The translations under genes were made by a program, and so were the position numbers. This document shows positions 44,508 to 56,778 of a DNA stretch of 64,000 nucleotides, piece after piece. The stretch is from Catenulispora sp. GP43 (GTDB lineage Bacteria > Actinomycetota > Actinomycetes > Streptomycetales > Catenulisporaceae). The stretch spans positions 62,001 to 126,000 of the forward strand of contig NZ_JBGCCT010000012.1 in the NCBI RefSeq assembly GCF_041260665.1. Direction: 5' to 3'. The notes below the pieces were generated by a model. That model was not told where the DNA came from, ran no database searches, and was given only the letters and a program-made list of their open reading frames with translations. Positions within the stretch are counted from its first letter, which is position 1. Every line of letters begins with the position of its first letter.

Positions 44508-46067
44508 CTACGGCACTACCGCCAGGCTGTCCATGGACGCCAGCATTGCCTCCCGCGCGCCGGCGTACTGCGCGCGCACGCCGGCGCCGATGCCGGCCTT
44601 GACGTTCGGCGAGTCCTTGAACATGACGGCCTCGTTCCACGTCGGCGGCGCCTTGGGCACCTCGCCGCCGGGGGCCGTGGAGGCGGCCAGCACCCACGCC
44701 GCCTGCCGGGCCGCGCCGATCGCCATGATCTCGCTGCCGCCGAGCATCACCGCGCCGGTGGGCCGGCCGGAGCCGGGGCGGGGCACGCCGGTGGCGTCCA
44801 GGGCGGCGAACACGCCGGTGGAGGTCAGGCCGCCGCCGGCCCCGTCCTCGAACGAGGCGGACACCGCGACCGCGACCGGGACGCCGAAGATCGCCGGGGC
44901 TATCAGCCGCACCGCGTCCAGCCGCGCGCCCTTGCCGGTGAGGATCACCCGCCGCAGCGGCGTGCCCACCGCGGCCATCTGCGCCGCCAGCGCCTCCAGG
45001 CCCTCGGCGATCGCGCACAGCATGCCCTCGACCGCGGCCCGCGCCAGGTTCGGCGCGGTCATCCGGGCCAGCCGCAGCCCGGTCAGCGAGCCGGGCTGGC
45101 CGGCCATCGGCGGCACCATGACCACGCCCTGCGCCCCGGGCGTGGACTCCAGCGCGAGCCGGGACAGGCCCTGCAGGTCCACGCCGGTCATCTTGGCCGC
45201 CGCCTCCAGCGTCGGCATCGCCTCGCCGGTGCGGGCCATGGCCAGGAAGCCGCCGGTGGCGTCGGCGAACCCGGAGACGGTCCCGCCGGGATCGGCCACC
45301 GGGCGCTCCAGTCCGCCGGCGAACAGCGTGCCGGTGGCGCCGATGCTGATCACCACGTCGCCGGGCTCGGCGGACAGGCCGAGCACCTGCGCCATCGCCG
45401 AACCCGTGCCGGGGGCGACCAGGACGCCGGCGTTGGTGGACCCGGCCGGCTCGACCGGGCCCAGCACCCGCGGCACCGCGACCTCGCGGCCGAAGGCGTG
45501 CACCAGCAGGGCCGTGCGGTAGTCGTTGGAGAACGGCGACCAGTAGCCGGTGCCGGAGGCCTCGCCGCGGTCGGTGACCGGCGCCGCGGCGCCGGCGAGC
45601 AGCAGCCAGGTGAGCCAGTCGTGCGGCTGGAGCACGGCGGCCACCCGCGCGGCGTTCTCCGGTTCCCGCTGGGCCAGCCAGCGCAGCTTGGCTATCGGGA
45701 AGGCCGCGGTCGGCACCGAGCCGACCGCCGAGGCCCAGGCCCCCGGGCCGCCGCCCTCGCCGACCAGATCATCGGCGGAGTTCGCGGCGCGGAAGTCGGT
45801 GGACATCAGCGCCGGGCGCACCACGCCCCCGGCGTTGTCCAGCGTCACCAGCGCCTGGCGCTGCCCGGAGACGGCGACCGCCTGGACCCCGTCCAGGATG
45901 TCGCCGTCACAGGCCTTGACGAGCGCGTTCCACCACTCGTGCGGGTCGTCGTCCCCGGCCGCGGCGTGGGCCACCGCCGCCTTGCGGATCACCTTCCCGC
46001 TGAGGGCATCGCAGACGACAACTCGTGTAGTGCTGGGCGAGGAATCGATACCCGCGACGATCGGCAT
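44508..46067 (-). CDS. FGGY-family carbohydrate kinase, xylulokinase-like
   Basis: The 519-residue kinase has the N-terminal ATP-binding VAGIDSSPSTTRVVVCD, the substrate region SGQRQALV, GDVVISIGATGTLFAG, and the C-terminal RRVILTGKGARLDAVRL and PTGAVMLGGSEIMAIGAA typical of xylulokinases. It would phosphorylate a pentulose such as D-xylulose. There is no isomerase or sugar transporter near, so the substrate is not certain. It is upstream of the lipoprotein gene in the same direction with 90 bp between. Confidence 0.85.
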   Translation of the reverse strand: MPIVAGIDSSPSTTRVVVCDALSGKVIRKAAVAHAAAGDDDPHEWWNALVKACDGDILDGVQAVAVSGQRQALVTLDNAGGVVRPALMSTDFRAANSADDLVGEGGGPGAWASAVGSVPTAAFPIAKLRWLAQREPENAARVAAVLQPHDWLTWLLLAGAAAPVTDRGEASGTGYWSPFSNDYRTALLVHAFGREVAVPRVLGPVEPAGSTNAGVLVAPGTGSAMAQVLGLSAEPGDVVISIGATGTLFAGGLERPVADPGGTVSGFADATGGFLAMARTGEAMPTLEAAAKMTGVDLQGLSRLALESTPGAQGVVMVPPMAGQPGSLTGLRLARMTAPNLARAAVEGMLCAIAEGLEALAAQMAAVGTPLRRVILTGKGARLDAVRLIAPAIFGVPVAVAVSASFEDGAGGGLTSTGVFAALDATGVPRPGSGRPTGAVMLGGSEIMAIGAARQAAWVLAASTAPGGEVPKAPPTWNEAVMFKDSPNVKAGIGAGVRAQYAGAREAMLASMDSLAVVP

Positions 46068-46094
46068 GACGCCAGATCATGCCCTATGCGCCGC

Positions 46095-46131
46095 GCGCCG
46101 GAAACAGGCCCGCCCAAAGGAGTTCCGGCGC
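46095..46131 (-). terminator. Hairpin after the sigma-factor gene
   Basis: Arms 46095-46103 and 46123-46131 pair perfectly (9 bp) around a 19-base loop, 37 bp after the stop of the leftward sigma gene. Confidence 0.45.
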
Positions 46132-46168
46132 CCGTCGCGCGATTCAGTGTCCTGGTGGTGACCCACCG

Positions 46169-47338
46169 TCATCGCAGGTAGTCAAGCAGCTGATCGGCGT
46201 AGGTGTGACCGCGCAGCTTGGCCAGGGTCTTGGCCTCGATCTGCCGGATCCGCTCGCGCGTGACGCCGAAGGTGCGGCCGATCTCCTCCAGGGTGTGCGG
46301 CTGGCCGTCGGTGAGCCCGTAGCGCAGCTGCACCACGCGCTTCTCCCGCTCGCCGAGCGTGGACAGCAGCGCGTCCAGGTGCTCGCGCAGCATCACCACG
46401 GCGACGGAATCGGCCGGGGAGACCGCGTCGGCGTCCTCGATGAGGTCGCCGAGCGCCACGTCGTCCTCCTCGCCGACCGGCGCGTGCAGCGACACCGGCT
46501 CCTGGGCCAGGCGCAGCACCTCCACGACCCGCTCGCAGGCGACGCCCAGGACCTCGGCGATGTCGTCCGGAGAGGGCTCGACGCCGTTCTCCTGCAACAG
46601 CCGGCGCTGCAACCGCACCACGCGGTTCATCAGCTCGACCACGTGCACCGGCACCCGGATGGTGCGGGCCTGGTCGGCCAGCGCCCGGCTCATCGCCTGC
46701 CGGATCCACCAGGTCGCGTAGGTGGAGAACTTGTAGCCGCGGGTGTAGTCGAACTTCTCCACCGCGCGGATCAGACCGAGGTTGCCCTCCTGGACCAGGT
46801 CCAGGATCGACATGCCGCGACCGAGGTAGCGCTTGGCGATCGAGACCACCAGGCGCAGGTTCGCCTCGATCAGCCGGCGCTTGGCGGCCTGGCCCTCCAG
46901 GACCAGGATGGCCAGCTCCCGCCGCAGCTGCGGCTTGAGGTGGGTCTCATAGGTGAGCTTCTCCTCGGCGAACAAGCCGGCCTCGACAGCCTGGGCGAGT
47001 TCCACCTCCAGCACCGCGTTCAGCAGCGGTACCCGACCGATCTCCCGCAGATACTGCCGGAACAGGTCGCCGGCCGGTCCGGCGGAGTCGGCCCAGGCGT
47101 TGACCTTCGAATCCGCCTCGGCTTCCTTCTCCGGCTCGGTGTCGGCCTCCTCCTCCAGAGCCGCTTCGAGCTCTGCGATTTCCGGCGCGGCGGGGCCGGG
47201 GATCCGCAAGGGACTGAGCTCCTCCGGATCGCCCAGACCGACAGCGGTCCGGGCCTCGGCCGCGGACGAAGCAGTGGGGTGGGGGGTCGGCGCGGCGTCG
47301 AGGAGGGCTACCGGTCCCTGTGCGACAGCACTGTTCAC
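46169..47338 (-). CDS. RNA polymerase sigma-70 factor, HrdA-type (group 2)
   Basis: The 389-residue sigma factor has region 1.2 ([16 protein letters not shown]), region 2 ([40 protein letters not shown]), region 3 and region 4 with [19 protein letters not shown]. An acidic stretch (about 57-85) replaces the long N-terminal domain of the principal HrdB. Size, and the place directly after dnaG, fit HrdA-type sigma factors of Streptomyces, but a principal role cannot be excluded since rpoD follows dnaG in many bacteria. GTG 47338 is preferred over TTG 47350, with GGAG 6 bp upstream. Confidence 0.9.
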   Translation of the reverse strand: MNSAVAQGPVALLDAAPTPHPTASSAAEARTAVGLGDPEELSPLRIPGPAAPEIAELEAALEEEADTEPEKEAEADSKVNAWADSAGPAGDLFRQYLREIGRVPLLNAVLEVELAQAVEAGLFAEEKLTYETHLKPQLRRELAILVLEGQAAKRRLIEANLRLVVSIAKRYLGRGMSILDLVQEGNLGLIRAVEKFDYTRGYKFSTYATWWIRQAMSRALADQARTIRVPVHVVELMNRVVRLQRRLLQENGVEPSPDDIAEVLGVACERVVEVLRLAQEPVSLHAPVGEEDDVALGDLIEDADAVSPADSVAVVMLREHLDALLSTLGEREKRVVQLRYGLTDGQPHTLEEIGRTFGVTRERIRQIEAKTLAKLRGHTYADQLLDYLR

Positions 47339-47446
47339 GACAAGCTCCAAGTGGGGGTTCGCGACGTCTTCGCCACACGCTTACCCCGCGCGCCCCTGAG
47401 CTATCCCAGATAACGGAAACTCAACCAAGATCGATATCACCTGGCA

Positions 47447-47462
47447 GTCACGGAACCGTGAC
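47447..47462. promoter_or_regulatory. Palindrome in dnaG-sigma gap
   Basis: GTCACGGAACCGTGAC (7-bp arms, centre AA) lies 2 bp after the dnaG stop and 109 bp upstream of the sigma-factor start. It could be an operator for the sigma promoter or a weak hairpin that ends dnaG transcription. Confidence 0.4.
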
Positions 47463-47464
47463 CG

Positions 47465-49579
47465 TTATGAGACTTCCGCCAGGCCACGCTTGTATTGCTC
47501 CAGCGCCACGAGTTCACCGAAGAGTTTGTTGTATTCCTCTTGACCTGTAACCGGATTCAGCCGTTGCAGCTTGGATCTCACGTCCTTGATACGCCGGTCG
47601 ACAGTGTGGATTCGCACCCTTGTCATGATTTCGGCGACGTAACGCTCGTCGGCCGCGCCGCGGGAATGTACGGGTTCCACGGTGAGTTCGGTGACCAGTC
47701 CGCGGATGGCGTCGTCAGGGGCCTGATCCTGCACCCGGCCGGTCCAGTTGTTGTCATTGCCGGTCGCACAGCCGCCGGCCCCGCGCACCGCCGCGCACAC
47801 CGCGGCATAGGCGGGAACGGTGAACTCCTCCGGCGCCAGGCCGTCGAAGGTCGCGCCCGCCAGTTGCGGGAACTGCAGCGCCATCTTCAGCGCCTCACGC
47901 TCGGCGCCGGCCACGGGGTCGCGTTGTCCGGGCACGGTCGCGGCCTCGGCGCCGAACAGGCCGTCCGGCTCCGGCGGGCCGTAGCCGCCGCCGCGATTGC
48001 CGTCGTAACCGCCGCCGTATCCGCCGCGATCGCGATCGCCGCGGCCGCCGTAGCCGCCGTAGCCGCCCCGATCATCGCGGCCGCCGCTCCGGCCCGGCCC
48101 GCGACCGCCTCCGAAACCGCCCTCTCGGCCCCCGTAGCCGCCGCGCCCGCTGTTCGAGCCCTGATTCCCCCGGCGGTCGTTCCGGTCGCCGCCACGGCCG
48201 CCTGAGGGCCCCTGGCCGCCGGAGAGCGGGACCTCCGGCCGGACGCCGGCGGCCGCGAGCAGCCGGCGCACCGCCGACTGCACGTCCCGCTCCTCCAGCC
48301 CGAGCCAGCCGGCCAGCCGGCGGGTGTAGTCGTTGCGCAGCGCCGAGTCGCGGATCTTCGCCACGATCGGGGCGGTGGCCCGCAAAGCGTGCACCCGGCC
48401 CTCGGACTCGTCCAGGTTCTGCTTGGCCAGCTCGGCGCGGATCACGAACTCGAACAGCCGGGTCCGGGTGGCGACCAGCTCGCGCACGGCCGCATCGCCC
48501 TTGGCCAGCCGCAGATCACACGGGTCCATCCCGCTGGGCTCGACGGCGACGAAGGTCTGCGTGACGAACTTGTCCTCGTCCAGATAGGCGCGCATGGCCG
48601 CCTTCTGCCCGGCCGAGTCGCCGTCGAAGGTGAAGACCACCTCCACACCGAGGAACTGGTTCCGGTCGGCCAGCAGCCGTCGCAGGATCTTGATGTGCTC
48701 CTCGCCGAACGCGGTGCCGCAGGTGGCCACCGCGGTCGGCACGCCGGCCAGGTGGCAGGCCATCACGTCGGTGTAGCCCTCGACCACGACCGCGCGCTCC
48801 TGCTTGATGATCTCCTTGCGCGCGAGCTCCAGGCCGTAGAGCACCGAGGACTTCTTGTAGATCGGCGTCTCGGGGCTGTTGAGGTACTTCGGGGTGTCCG
48901 GGTCGTCGGTGAGCCGCCGGCCGCCGAACCCGATCACGTCGCCGGACAGGTCGGCGATCGGCCACATCAAGCGGTTGCGGAAGCGGTCCATCGCACCGCG
49001 CCGGCCCTCGGAGGCCAGACCGCCGGTCAGGATCTCCTTGTCGGTGAATCCGCGTCCGCGCAGGTGCCGGACCAGCGACTCCCAGGACTCCGGCGCGAAG
49101 CCGACGCGGAAATGCTCGATCGCGGACGCGTCGAAGCCACGCGCGCTCAGGATCTCCCGGGCCTTGGCGGCGGCCGGCGTGGCCAGCTGGTCGACGAAGT
49201 ACTCCGCGGCGGCCCGGTGCGCCTCGATCAGGCGGGTGCGCTCGCTGCGCACACCCTGGTTCGTGTAGCCGCCCTCGGTGTAGCGCAGCTCGATGTTGTA
49301 CTGCCCGGCCAGCCGCTCGACCGCCTCGGGGAACGAGAGGTGGTCGTACTCCATGACGAACTTCAGGACGTCGCCGCCGACCCCGCAGCCGAAGCAGTGG
49401 TAGAAGTTCTTCGACGGGCTGACCTGGAAGGACGGCGACTTCTCGTCGTGGAACGGGCACAGGCCCTTCAGGTTCCCCCCGCCGCCGTTGCGCAGTTGGA
49501 CCACGGCGCCGACGACATCGACGATCGAGGCCGCCTTGCGTACTCGTTCGATGTCGTCGTCTTTGATCTGGCCGGCCAC
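47465..49579 (-). CDS. dnaG: DNA primase
   Basis: The 704-residue primase makes RNA primers at the replication fork. The zinc-binding CHC2 domain is at residues 41-65 (CPFHDEKSPSF, FYHCFGCG), then the catalytic core (GFGGRRLTDD, TOPRIM with AVVVEGYTDVMA and FTFDGDSAGQKAA) and the C-terminal helicase-binding domain (about 555-704). Between core and C-terminal domain, residues about 450-540 are an unusual Gly/Arg/Tyr/Asp-rich segment of RGG and GGYGG repeats. The start is GTG 49579, 21 bp after the dgt stop, so the two form an operon. Confidence 0.96.
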   Translation of the reverse strand: MAGQIKDDDIERVRKAASIVDVVGAVVQLRNGGGGNLKGLCPFHDEKSPSFQVSPSKNFYHCFGCGVGGDVLKFVMEYDHLSFPEAVERLAGQYNIELRYTEGGYTNQGVRSERTRLIEAHRAAAEYFVDQLATPAAAKAREILSARGFDASAIEHFRVGFAPESWESLVRHLRGRGFTDKEILTGGLASEGRRGAMDRFRNRLMWPIADLSGDVIGFGGRRLTDDPDTPKYLNSPETPIYKKSSVLYGLELARKEIIKQERAVVVEGYTDVMACHLAGVPTAVATCGTAFGEEHIKILRRLLADRNQFLGVEVVFTFDGDSAGQKAAMRAYLDEDKFVTQTFVAVEPSGMDPCDLRLAKGDAAVRELVATRTRLFEFVIRAELAKQNLDESEGRVHALRATAPIVAKIRDSALRNDYTRRLAGWLGLEERDVQSAVRRLLAAAGVRPEVPLSGGQGPSGGRGGDRNDRRGNQGSNSGRGGYGGREGGFGGGRGPGRSGGRDDRGGYGGYGGRGDRDRGGYGGGYDGNRGGGYGPPEPDGLFGAEAATVPGQRDPVAGAEREALKMALQFPQLAGATFDGLAPEEFTVPAYAAVCAAVRGAGGCATGNDNNWTGRVQDQAPDDAIRGLVTELTVEPVHSRGAADERYVAEIMTRVRIHTVDRRIKDVRSKLQRLNPVTGQEEYNKLFGELVALEQYKRGLAEVS

Positions 49580-49600
49580 AACCAGAGTTTAGCTGTGCGG

Positions 49601-50902
49601 TCAGACGGTACCGAGTCGCCTGCTCAGGGCATACGCGGCGTCGTCGGTGAGGGACGCGACCTGGTCCACCACCACCCGCAGCCGGGTGCAGTCGTCGGTG
49701 GCGTCGGCGTACCAGGCGCGGAAGGCCGGCTCCAGGTGGTCCGGCAGCGCGGACAGGCCCTCCACCAGGCTCGTCACCAGCTCCCGTTGCAGGCGGCGGC
49801 GCTCGCGCGCGTCGTCGCGCTGCATCACGTAGCGCGCGGTGATCGCCTTCAGCAGCGCGCACTCCAGCCGGGTCTCGCGCGGTACGACCAGGTCGGCGGC
49901 GTACCGGGTGAGCGGTCCGGTGACCGCGGCTCTGTCGGCGTCGCCGGCGGCGGCCTCGCGGGTGGCGGCGGCCGCGGACTGGCAGAACCGGCCGATCAGG
50001 CTGCTGGTGGCGTTCTTCAGCGCGGCCTGCGCGGCGAACGTGCCGTCGTAGTCGCCGGGCCAGTAGTCCAGGTCCATCAGCCGGGACAGGGCCTCGGACA
50101 GCTCGGGGGCGTTGGCGCCCGGGGCATAGCGGATCTCGGCGAGCTCGAACAGCTCGGCCTGCTCGCTCAGCGAGAGCAGAGCCTTGGGGACCAGGTAGCC
50201 GGCGTGCAGGGCGTCTTCGAGGTCGTGGACGGAGTAGGCCACGTCGTCGGACCAGTCCATCACCTGCGACTCGAAGCAACCCCGGCCGGGCACCGCGCCG
50301 GTGCGCATCCAGTCGAAGACCGGCTCGTCGTCGGCGTAGACGCCGAACTTGCCGGTCCCGCGCGCCTGGCCCTCGGCCCGGGTCCACGGGTACTTCGTCG
50401 CGGCGTCCAGCGCGGCCCGGGTCAGGTTCAGCCCGCCGGGCTCGCCGTCCGGACCCAGCGCCTTGGCCTCCAGCCGGACCAGGATCCGGAAGGACTGCGC
50501 GTTGCCCTCGAAGCCGCCGCACTCGGCCGCGGCCAGGGCCAGCGCCTCCTCGCCGGTGTGGCCGAACGGCGGGTGCCCCAGGTCGTGGGACAGGCAGGCG
50601 GTCTCCATCAGATCGGGGTCGGCGCCGAGCTCCTTGCCCAGTTCCCGGCCGATCTGCGCACATTCCAGGCTGTGCGTGAGCCGGGTGCGCGGGCTGTCCA
50701 GATAGGCACCGAACGCCGAGTCGCTCGACCCCGGCGCGACCACCTGGGTCTTGGCCGCCAGCCGGCGCAGCGCCGCGCTGTGCAGCACCCGGGCCCGGTC
50801 CCGTTCGAACGCGGTACGCCGCACGTTGCTGGGGTGGTCCGGCAGATGACGCTCCCGGTCGGCGTCGCTGTACGCATCGGCGGGCGTCCTCAGATCAGTC
50901 AC
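49601..50902 (-). CDS. dgt: Deoxyguanosinetriphosphate triphosphohydrolase-like HD protein
   Basis: This protein of about 433 residues cleaves dNTPs to nucleosides and triphosphate. HD-domain metal ligands are visible as [16 protein letters not shown] and [17 protein letters not shown], with TQVVAPG and [12 protein letters not shown] following. I chose GTG 50902 ([19 protein letters not shown]); the frame is open to 50929. The dgt-dnaG order is conserved in actinomycetes. Possible roles are dNTP pool control and fidelity of replication. Confidence 0.93.
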   Translation of the reverse strand: MTDLRTPADAYSDADRERHLPDHPSNVRRTAFERDRARVLHSAALRRLAAKTQVVAPGSSDSAFGAYLDSPRTRLTHSLECAQIGRELGKELGADPDLMETACLSHDLGHPPFGHTGEEALALAAAECGGFEGNAQSFRILVRLEAKALGPDGEPGGLNLTRAALDAATKYPWTRAEGQARGTGKFGVYADDEPVFDWMRTGAVPGRGCFESQVMDWSDDVAYSVHDLEDALHAGYLVPKALLSLSEQAELFELAEIRYAPGANAPELSEALSRLMDLDYWPGDYDGTFAAQAALKNATSSLIGRFCQSAAAATREAAAGDADRAAVTGPLTRYAADLVVPRETRLECALLKAITARYVMQRDDARERRRLQRELVTSLVEGLSALPDHLEPAFRAWYADATDDCTRLRVVVDQVASLTDDAAYALSRRLGTV

Positions 50903-50974
50903 CGCCCCACGGTAACCCGCGCGGGCCAACAGAAACCGAAGACTCGGCGGCGGAGCTTCACATGGCTCGGACGA

Positions 50975-51009
50975 GCGGCCGCCCCGGGTCGGGCTCCCGG
51001 GACGGCCGC
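50975..51009 (-). terminator. 14-bp hairpin after the EthD-like gene
   Basis: Arms 50975-50988 and 50996-51009 pair over 14 positions; the one mismatch becomes a G-U pair in minus-strand RNA, pointing to the leftward EthD-like transcript, whose stop is 60 bp upstream. Confidence 0.6.
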
Positions 51010-51068
51010 CCTGCTCCTTCTTTTACAGCACGAATCTCTACTGCGGCTCCATGATGAATATGTTGTTT

Positions 51069-51392
51069 CTAGAGCAGTTCCTCGAAGGGGGCGAGGACCA
51101 TGCTGCGGACCCCGGCGTACTGCGCCAGGATCTCGACGTCGTCGGCGCACGCCTTGCCTTCCGGCGAGTCGATCCCGGCGCGCAGGTCGTCCATCGAGTC
51201 CCAGCGCAGCTCGGCGATCCGGAAGTACGGCTCGCCCCGGACCGGGACCGGGTTGTCGCTGATCGCGTAGGAGCGCAGCAGCGGGATCCGCCGGGCCAGC
51301 GGGATGTGTACCTCGCGGTAGTGGCGCTCGAAGGCCTCGGGGTCGGTCGGCCGCTCCCAGAAGACGAGGAAGCGGGCGGGGGTGGTGGTCAC
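51069..51392 (-). CDS. EthD-domain protein
   Basis: The 107-residue ferredoxin-like alpha/beta barrel has the EthD pattern RFLVFWERPTDPEAFERHYREVHIPLARRIP and YFRIAELRWDSMDDLRAGI. EthD proteins are dimeric helpers or small enzymes of ether and aromatic degradation; in actinomycetes their role is mostly unknown. GTG 51392 has GAGG 8 bp upstream. It is 56 bp downstream of the ECF sigma gene, so both are probably one transcript. Confidence 0.88.
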   Translation of the reverse strand: MTTTPARFLVFWERPTDPEAFERHYREVHIPLARRIPLLRSYAISDNPVPVRGEPYFRIAELRWDSMDDLRAGIDSPEGKACADDVEILAQYAGVRSMVLAPFEELL

Positions 51393-51448
51393 GGTGGTTT
51401 CCTCTCGGTCGGTGTCTCACCGGTACATACCGGCGGCACCGGCCGGAC

Positions 51449-52366
<918 letters not shown>

Positions 52367-52447
52367 GGCACCAGGCTAGGCGATCCCTCCGACAACACCA
52401 CCAGCACCACCAGCACCGTCAACACCGCGGACCGCTAGCGTTGCCGC

Positions 52448-52915
52448 ATGAGCGATCAGGGACCGCCGGCCGTCGTCGCCGGAGAGAAGGAAACCCTCCT
52501 GGCCTTCATGCGCTACCTGCGCGAGGCGATCATCCGCAAGGTCGAGGGACTGCCCGACGACATCGCCCGCAAGCCCGCCGTCCCCTCGGGCACCAGCCCG
52601 CTCGGCATGCTGAAGCACCTGACCGGCGCGGAATTGGTGTGGCTGGAGTGGGCGTTCCTGGGCCGCGACCCATTCCCGGAGCTGGGGATGGACGTGACCG
52701 AGACGGACACGGTCGCCGGATGCGTCGCGGCGTACCGCACGACGGCGGCACGGGCCGACGCAATCTGGGCGACGCTCGACGACCTCGACGCGGTGTCAGC
52801 GCGCGAGGACCGGACGCTGCGCTGGATCCTGGTCCACACGGTCGAGGAGCTGGCGCGGCACGCCGGGCACCTGGACATCATGCGGGAGCAGATCGACGGG
52901 TCGGTGGGGCGGTAG
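52448..52915 (+). CDS. DinB-family protein
   Basis: The 155-residue four-helix-bundle protein matches the DinB/DUF664 family. The three conserved metal-binding His are visible in LGMLKHLTGAE, the Trp/Glu segment VWLEWAF, and WILVHTVEELARHAGHLDIM. Many actinomycete members act as thiol-dependent (mycothiol or bacillithiol) S-transferases; this one is not assigned. Divergent from the ECF sigma gene; the 81-bp gap carries a short CACCAG repeat around 52396-52418. Confidence 0.85.
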   Translation: MSDQGPPAVVAGEKETLLAFMRYLREAIIRKVEGLPDDIARKPAVPSGTSPLGMLKHLTGAELVWLEWAFLGRDPFPELGMDVTETDTVAGCVAAYRTTAARADAIWATLDDLDAVSAREDRTLRWILVHTVEELARHAGHLDIMREQIDGSVGR

Positions 52916-52935
52916 CCGGGGTCGGCGGCGGCAAG

Positions 52936-53050
52936 ATGAACACGGTGCCGACTGCGGACTGCCGGCTGCCCCCGGATGTGCGGGTCCAGGCGTCAGCGAT
53001 CGATGGGCGCGGGATGTTCGAGGTCAGGCCGGGGGCGGTGGCGACGCCGG
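52936..53050 (+). pseudogene. N-terminal remnant of a SET-domain protein
   Basis: MNTVPTADCRLPPDVRVQAS followed by AIDGRGMFEVRPGAVATPG matches the first 35-40 residues of small SET-domain proteins (…SxIxGxGLFAxxxIxAG…). The match stops there: neither the NHSCxPN motif nor the rest of the domain is found before the PpdK terminator, although the frame stays open to 53226. I read it as a truncated relic downstream of dinB. Confidence 0.45.
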
Positions 53051-53085
53051 GGACGACTGCCGGGTGGCCCGCCGCCAGGGTGCGA

Positions 53086-53120
53086 ACAGGCCGGGCGCCC
53101 TATAAGGACACCCGGCCTGT
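53086..53120 (-). terminator. ppdK terminator hairpin
   Basis: Arms 53086-53095 and 53111-53120 (ACAGGCCGGG / CCCGGCCTGT) pair perfectly with a 15-base loop, 15 bp after the ppdK stop on the minus strand. Confidence 0.7.
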
Positions 53121-53135
53121 CAGCGCTCACTCACC

Positions 53136-55832
<2,697 letters not shown>

Positions 55833-56159
55833 GCAGATACTCCCTGACTGATCTGTGTGGCACACACCGCGGCGGCGACGGGACGGACTGAGGGGGTGTC
55901 CCGCCGCATTGCCCTGACGCTGCGGAGCGTAGCGCGTCGGCCCGGCGTGTTCGCCAGGGCTATACCCCGATTCAAGCGTTTCGTTCCTGTGAGCCGCCTC
56001 ACCCAGGGCGTGGGGAGCGTCACCCATGCGGACCTCTCGGGGAACCGCCGGGAATGAATATGCCGCAGGGTGTGCTGTGCGGGACGATAGGTTAGTTGAA
56101 GCCTCAACCAAGATCACTCGGCGCGGTCCCGCACCGAGCCCACCAGGAGGAAGCACCAA
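55833..56159. promoter_or_regulatory. Divergent region ppdK/yceI
   Basis: The 327 bp contain the promoters of both genes. Except for the palindrome at 56095-56108 and a possible -10 (GATAGGT, 56085-56091) for yceI, I see no clear elements. An open frame at 55857-56057 lacks any sign of being a gene. Confidence 0.4.
56095..56108. promoter_or_regulatory. Candidate MarR-type operator upstream of yceI
   Basis: GTTGAAGCCTCAAC is a 5-4-5 inverted repeat 52 bp upstream of the yceI start, next to the possible -10. It resembles the TTGAAGCTTCAA sites that MarR regulators use at yceI promoters in other actinomycetes. No marR gene adjoins here. Confidence 0.55.
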
Positions 56160-56711
56160 ATGAGCACCGACTACGCGTCCCTGACCGGCGATTACACCTT
56201 CGACGTGGCGCACAGCACGGTCGGGTTCATCGCCCGGCACGCCATGGTGACCAAGGTCCGCGGAGGCTTCAACGAGTTCGAGGGCGAGATCCACGTCGAC
56301 GGCGCGAACCCCGAAAAGAGCAGCGCCACGGCCACCGTGAAGGTCGCCAGCGTCGACACCCGCAACGAGCAGCGCAACGGCCACCTGCTCTCCGGCGACT
56401 TCTTCGAGCAGGACAAGTTCCCGGACATGACCTTCAAGTCCACCGGCGTCGTCGCCAAGGGCGAGGACCAGTTCGTCCTGAAGGGCGACCTGACCGTCAA
56501 GGACGTCACCAAGCCGGTCGAGTTCGACGTGGAGTTCCTGGGCACCACCGTCGACCCCTACGGCAACACCCGGATCGGGTTCGAGGCCAAGACCAGCGTC
56601 AGCCGCAAGGACTTCGGCATGACCTGGAACGCGGCGCTGGAGACCGGCGGCGTGCTGGTCAGCGACAAGATCCAGCTGGAGCTGGAGATCTCGGCGATCA
56701 AGAAGAGCTGA
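56160..56711 (+). CDS. yceI: YceI-family protein
   Basis: The 183-residue lipocalin-like protein has the YceI pattern: YTFDVAHSTVGFIARHAMVTKVRG, FDQDKFPDMTFKST-like FFEQDKFPDMTFKS, and NTRIGFEAKTSVSRKDFGM. YceI proteins bind isoprenoid lipids such as polyprenyl pyrophosphate. No signal peptide, so it is cytoplasmic. ATG 56160 follows AGGAGG-like GGAGGAAGCACCAA. Often MarR-controlled; an operator-like site lies upstream. Confidence 0.93.
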   Translation: MSTDYASLTGDYTFDVAHSTVGFIARHAMVTKVRGGFNEFEGEIHVDGANPEKSSATATVKVASVDTRNEQRNGHLLSGDFFEQDKFPDMTFKSTGVVAKGEDQFVLKGDLTVKDVTKPVEFDVEFLGTTVDPYGNTRIGFEAKTSVSRKDFGMTWNAALETGGVLVSDKIQLELEISAIKKS

Positions 56712-56732
56712 GCCGACTGATCTCCGACGGAG

Positions 56733-56762
56733 CGCCGGGACCGCCTGGAGGGTCCCGGCGCT
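56733..56762. terminator. Bidirectional hairpin yceI/dus
   Basis: Arms 56733-56743 and 56752-56762 form a perfect 11-bp GC-rich stem with 8-base loop, followed by TTCTAT, between the convergent yceI and dus genes. Confidence 0.8.
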
Positions 56763-56778
56763 TCTATGTGCGCCGGGC

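Noticed and set aside
47887-48205. Ala-rich plus-strand frame opposite the DnaG Gly-rich linker
   Set aside because: Antisense of GGN codons gives Ala/Ile/Val-rich frames; no start signal or domain.
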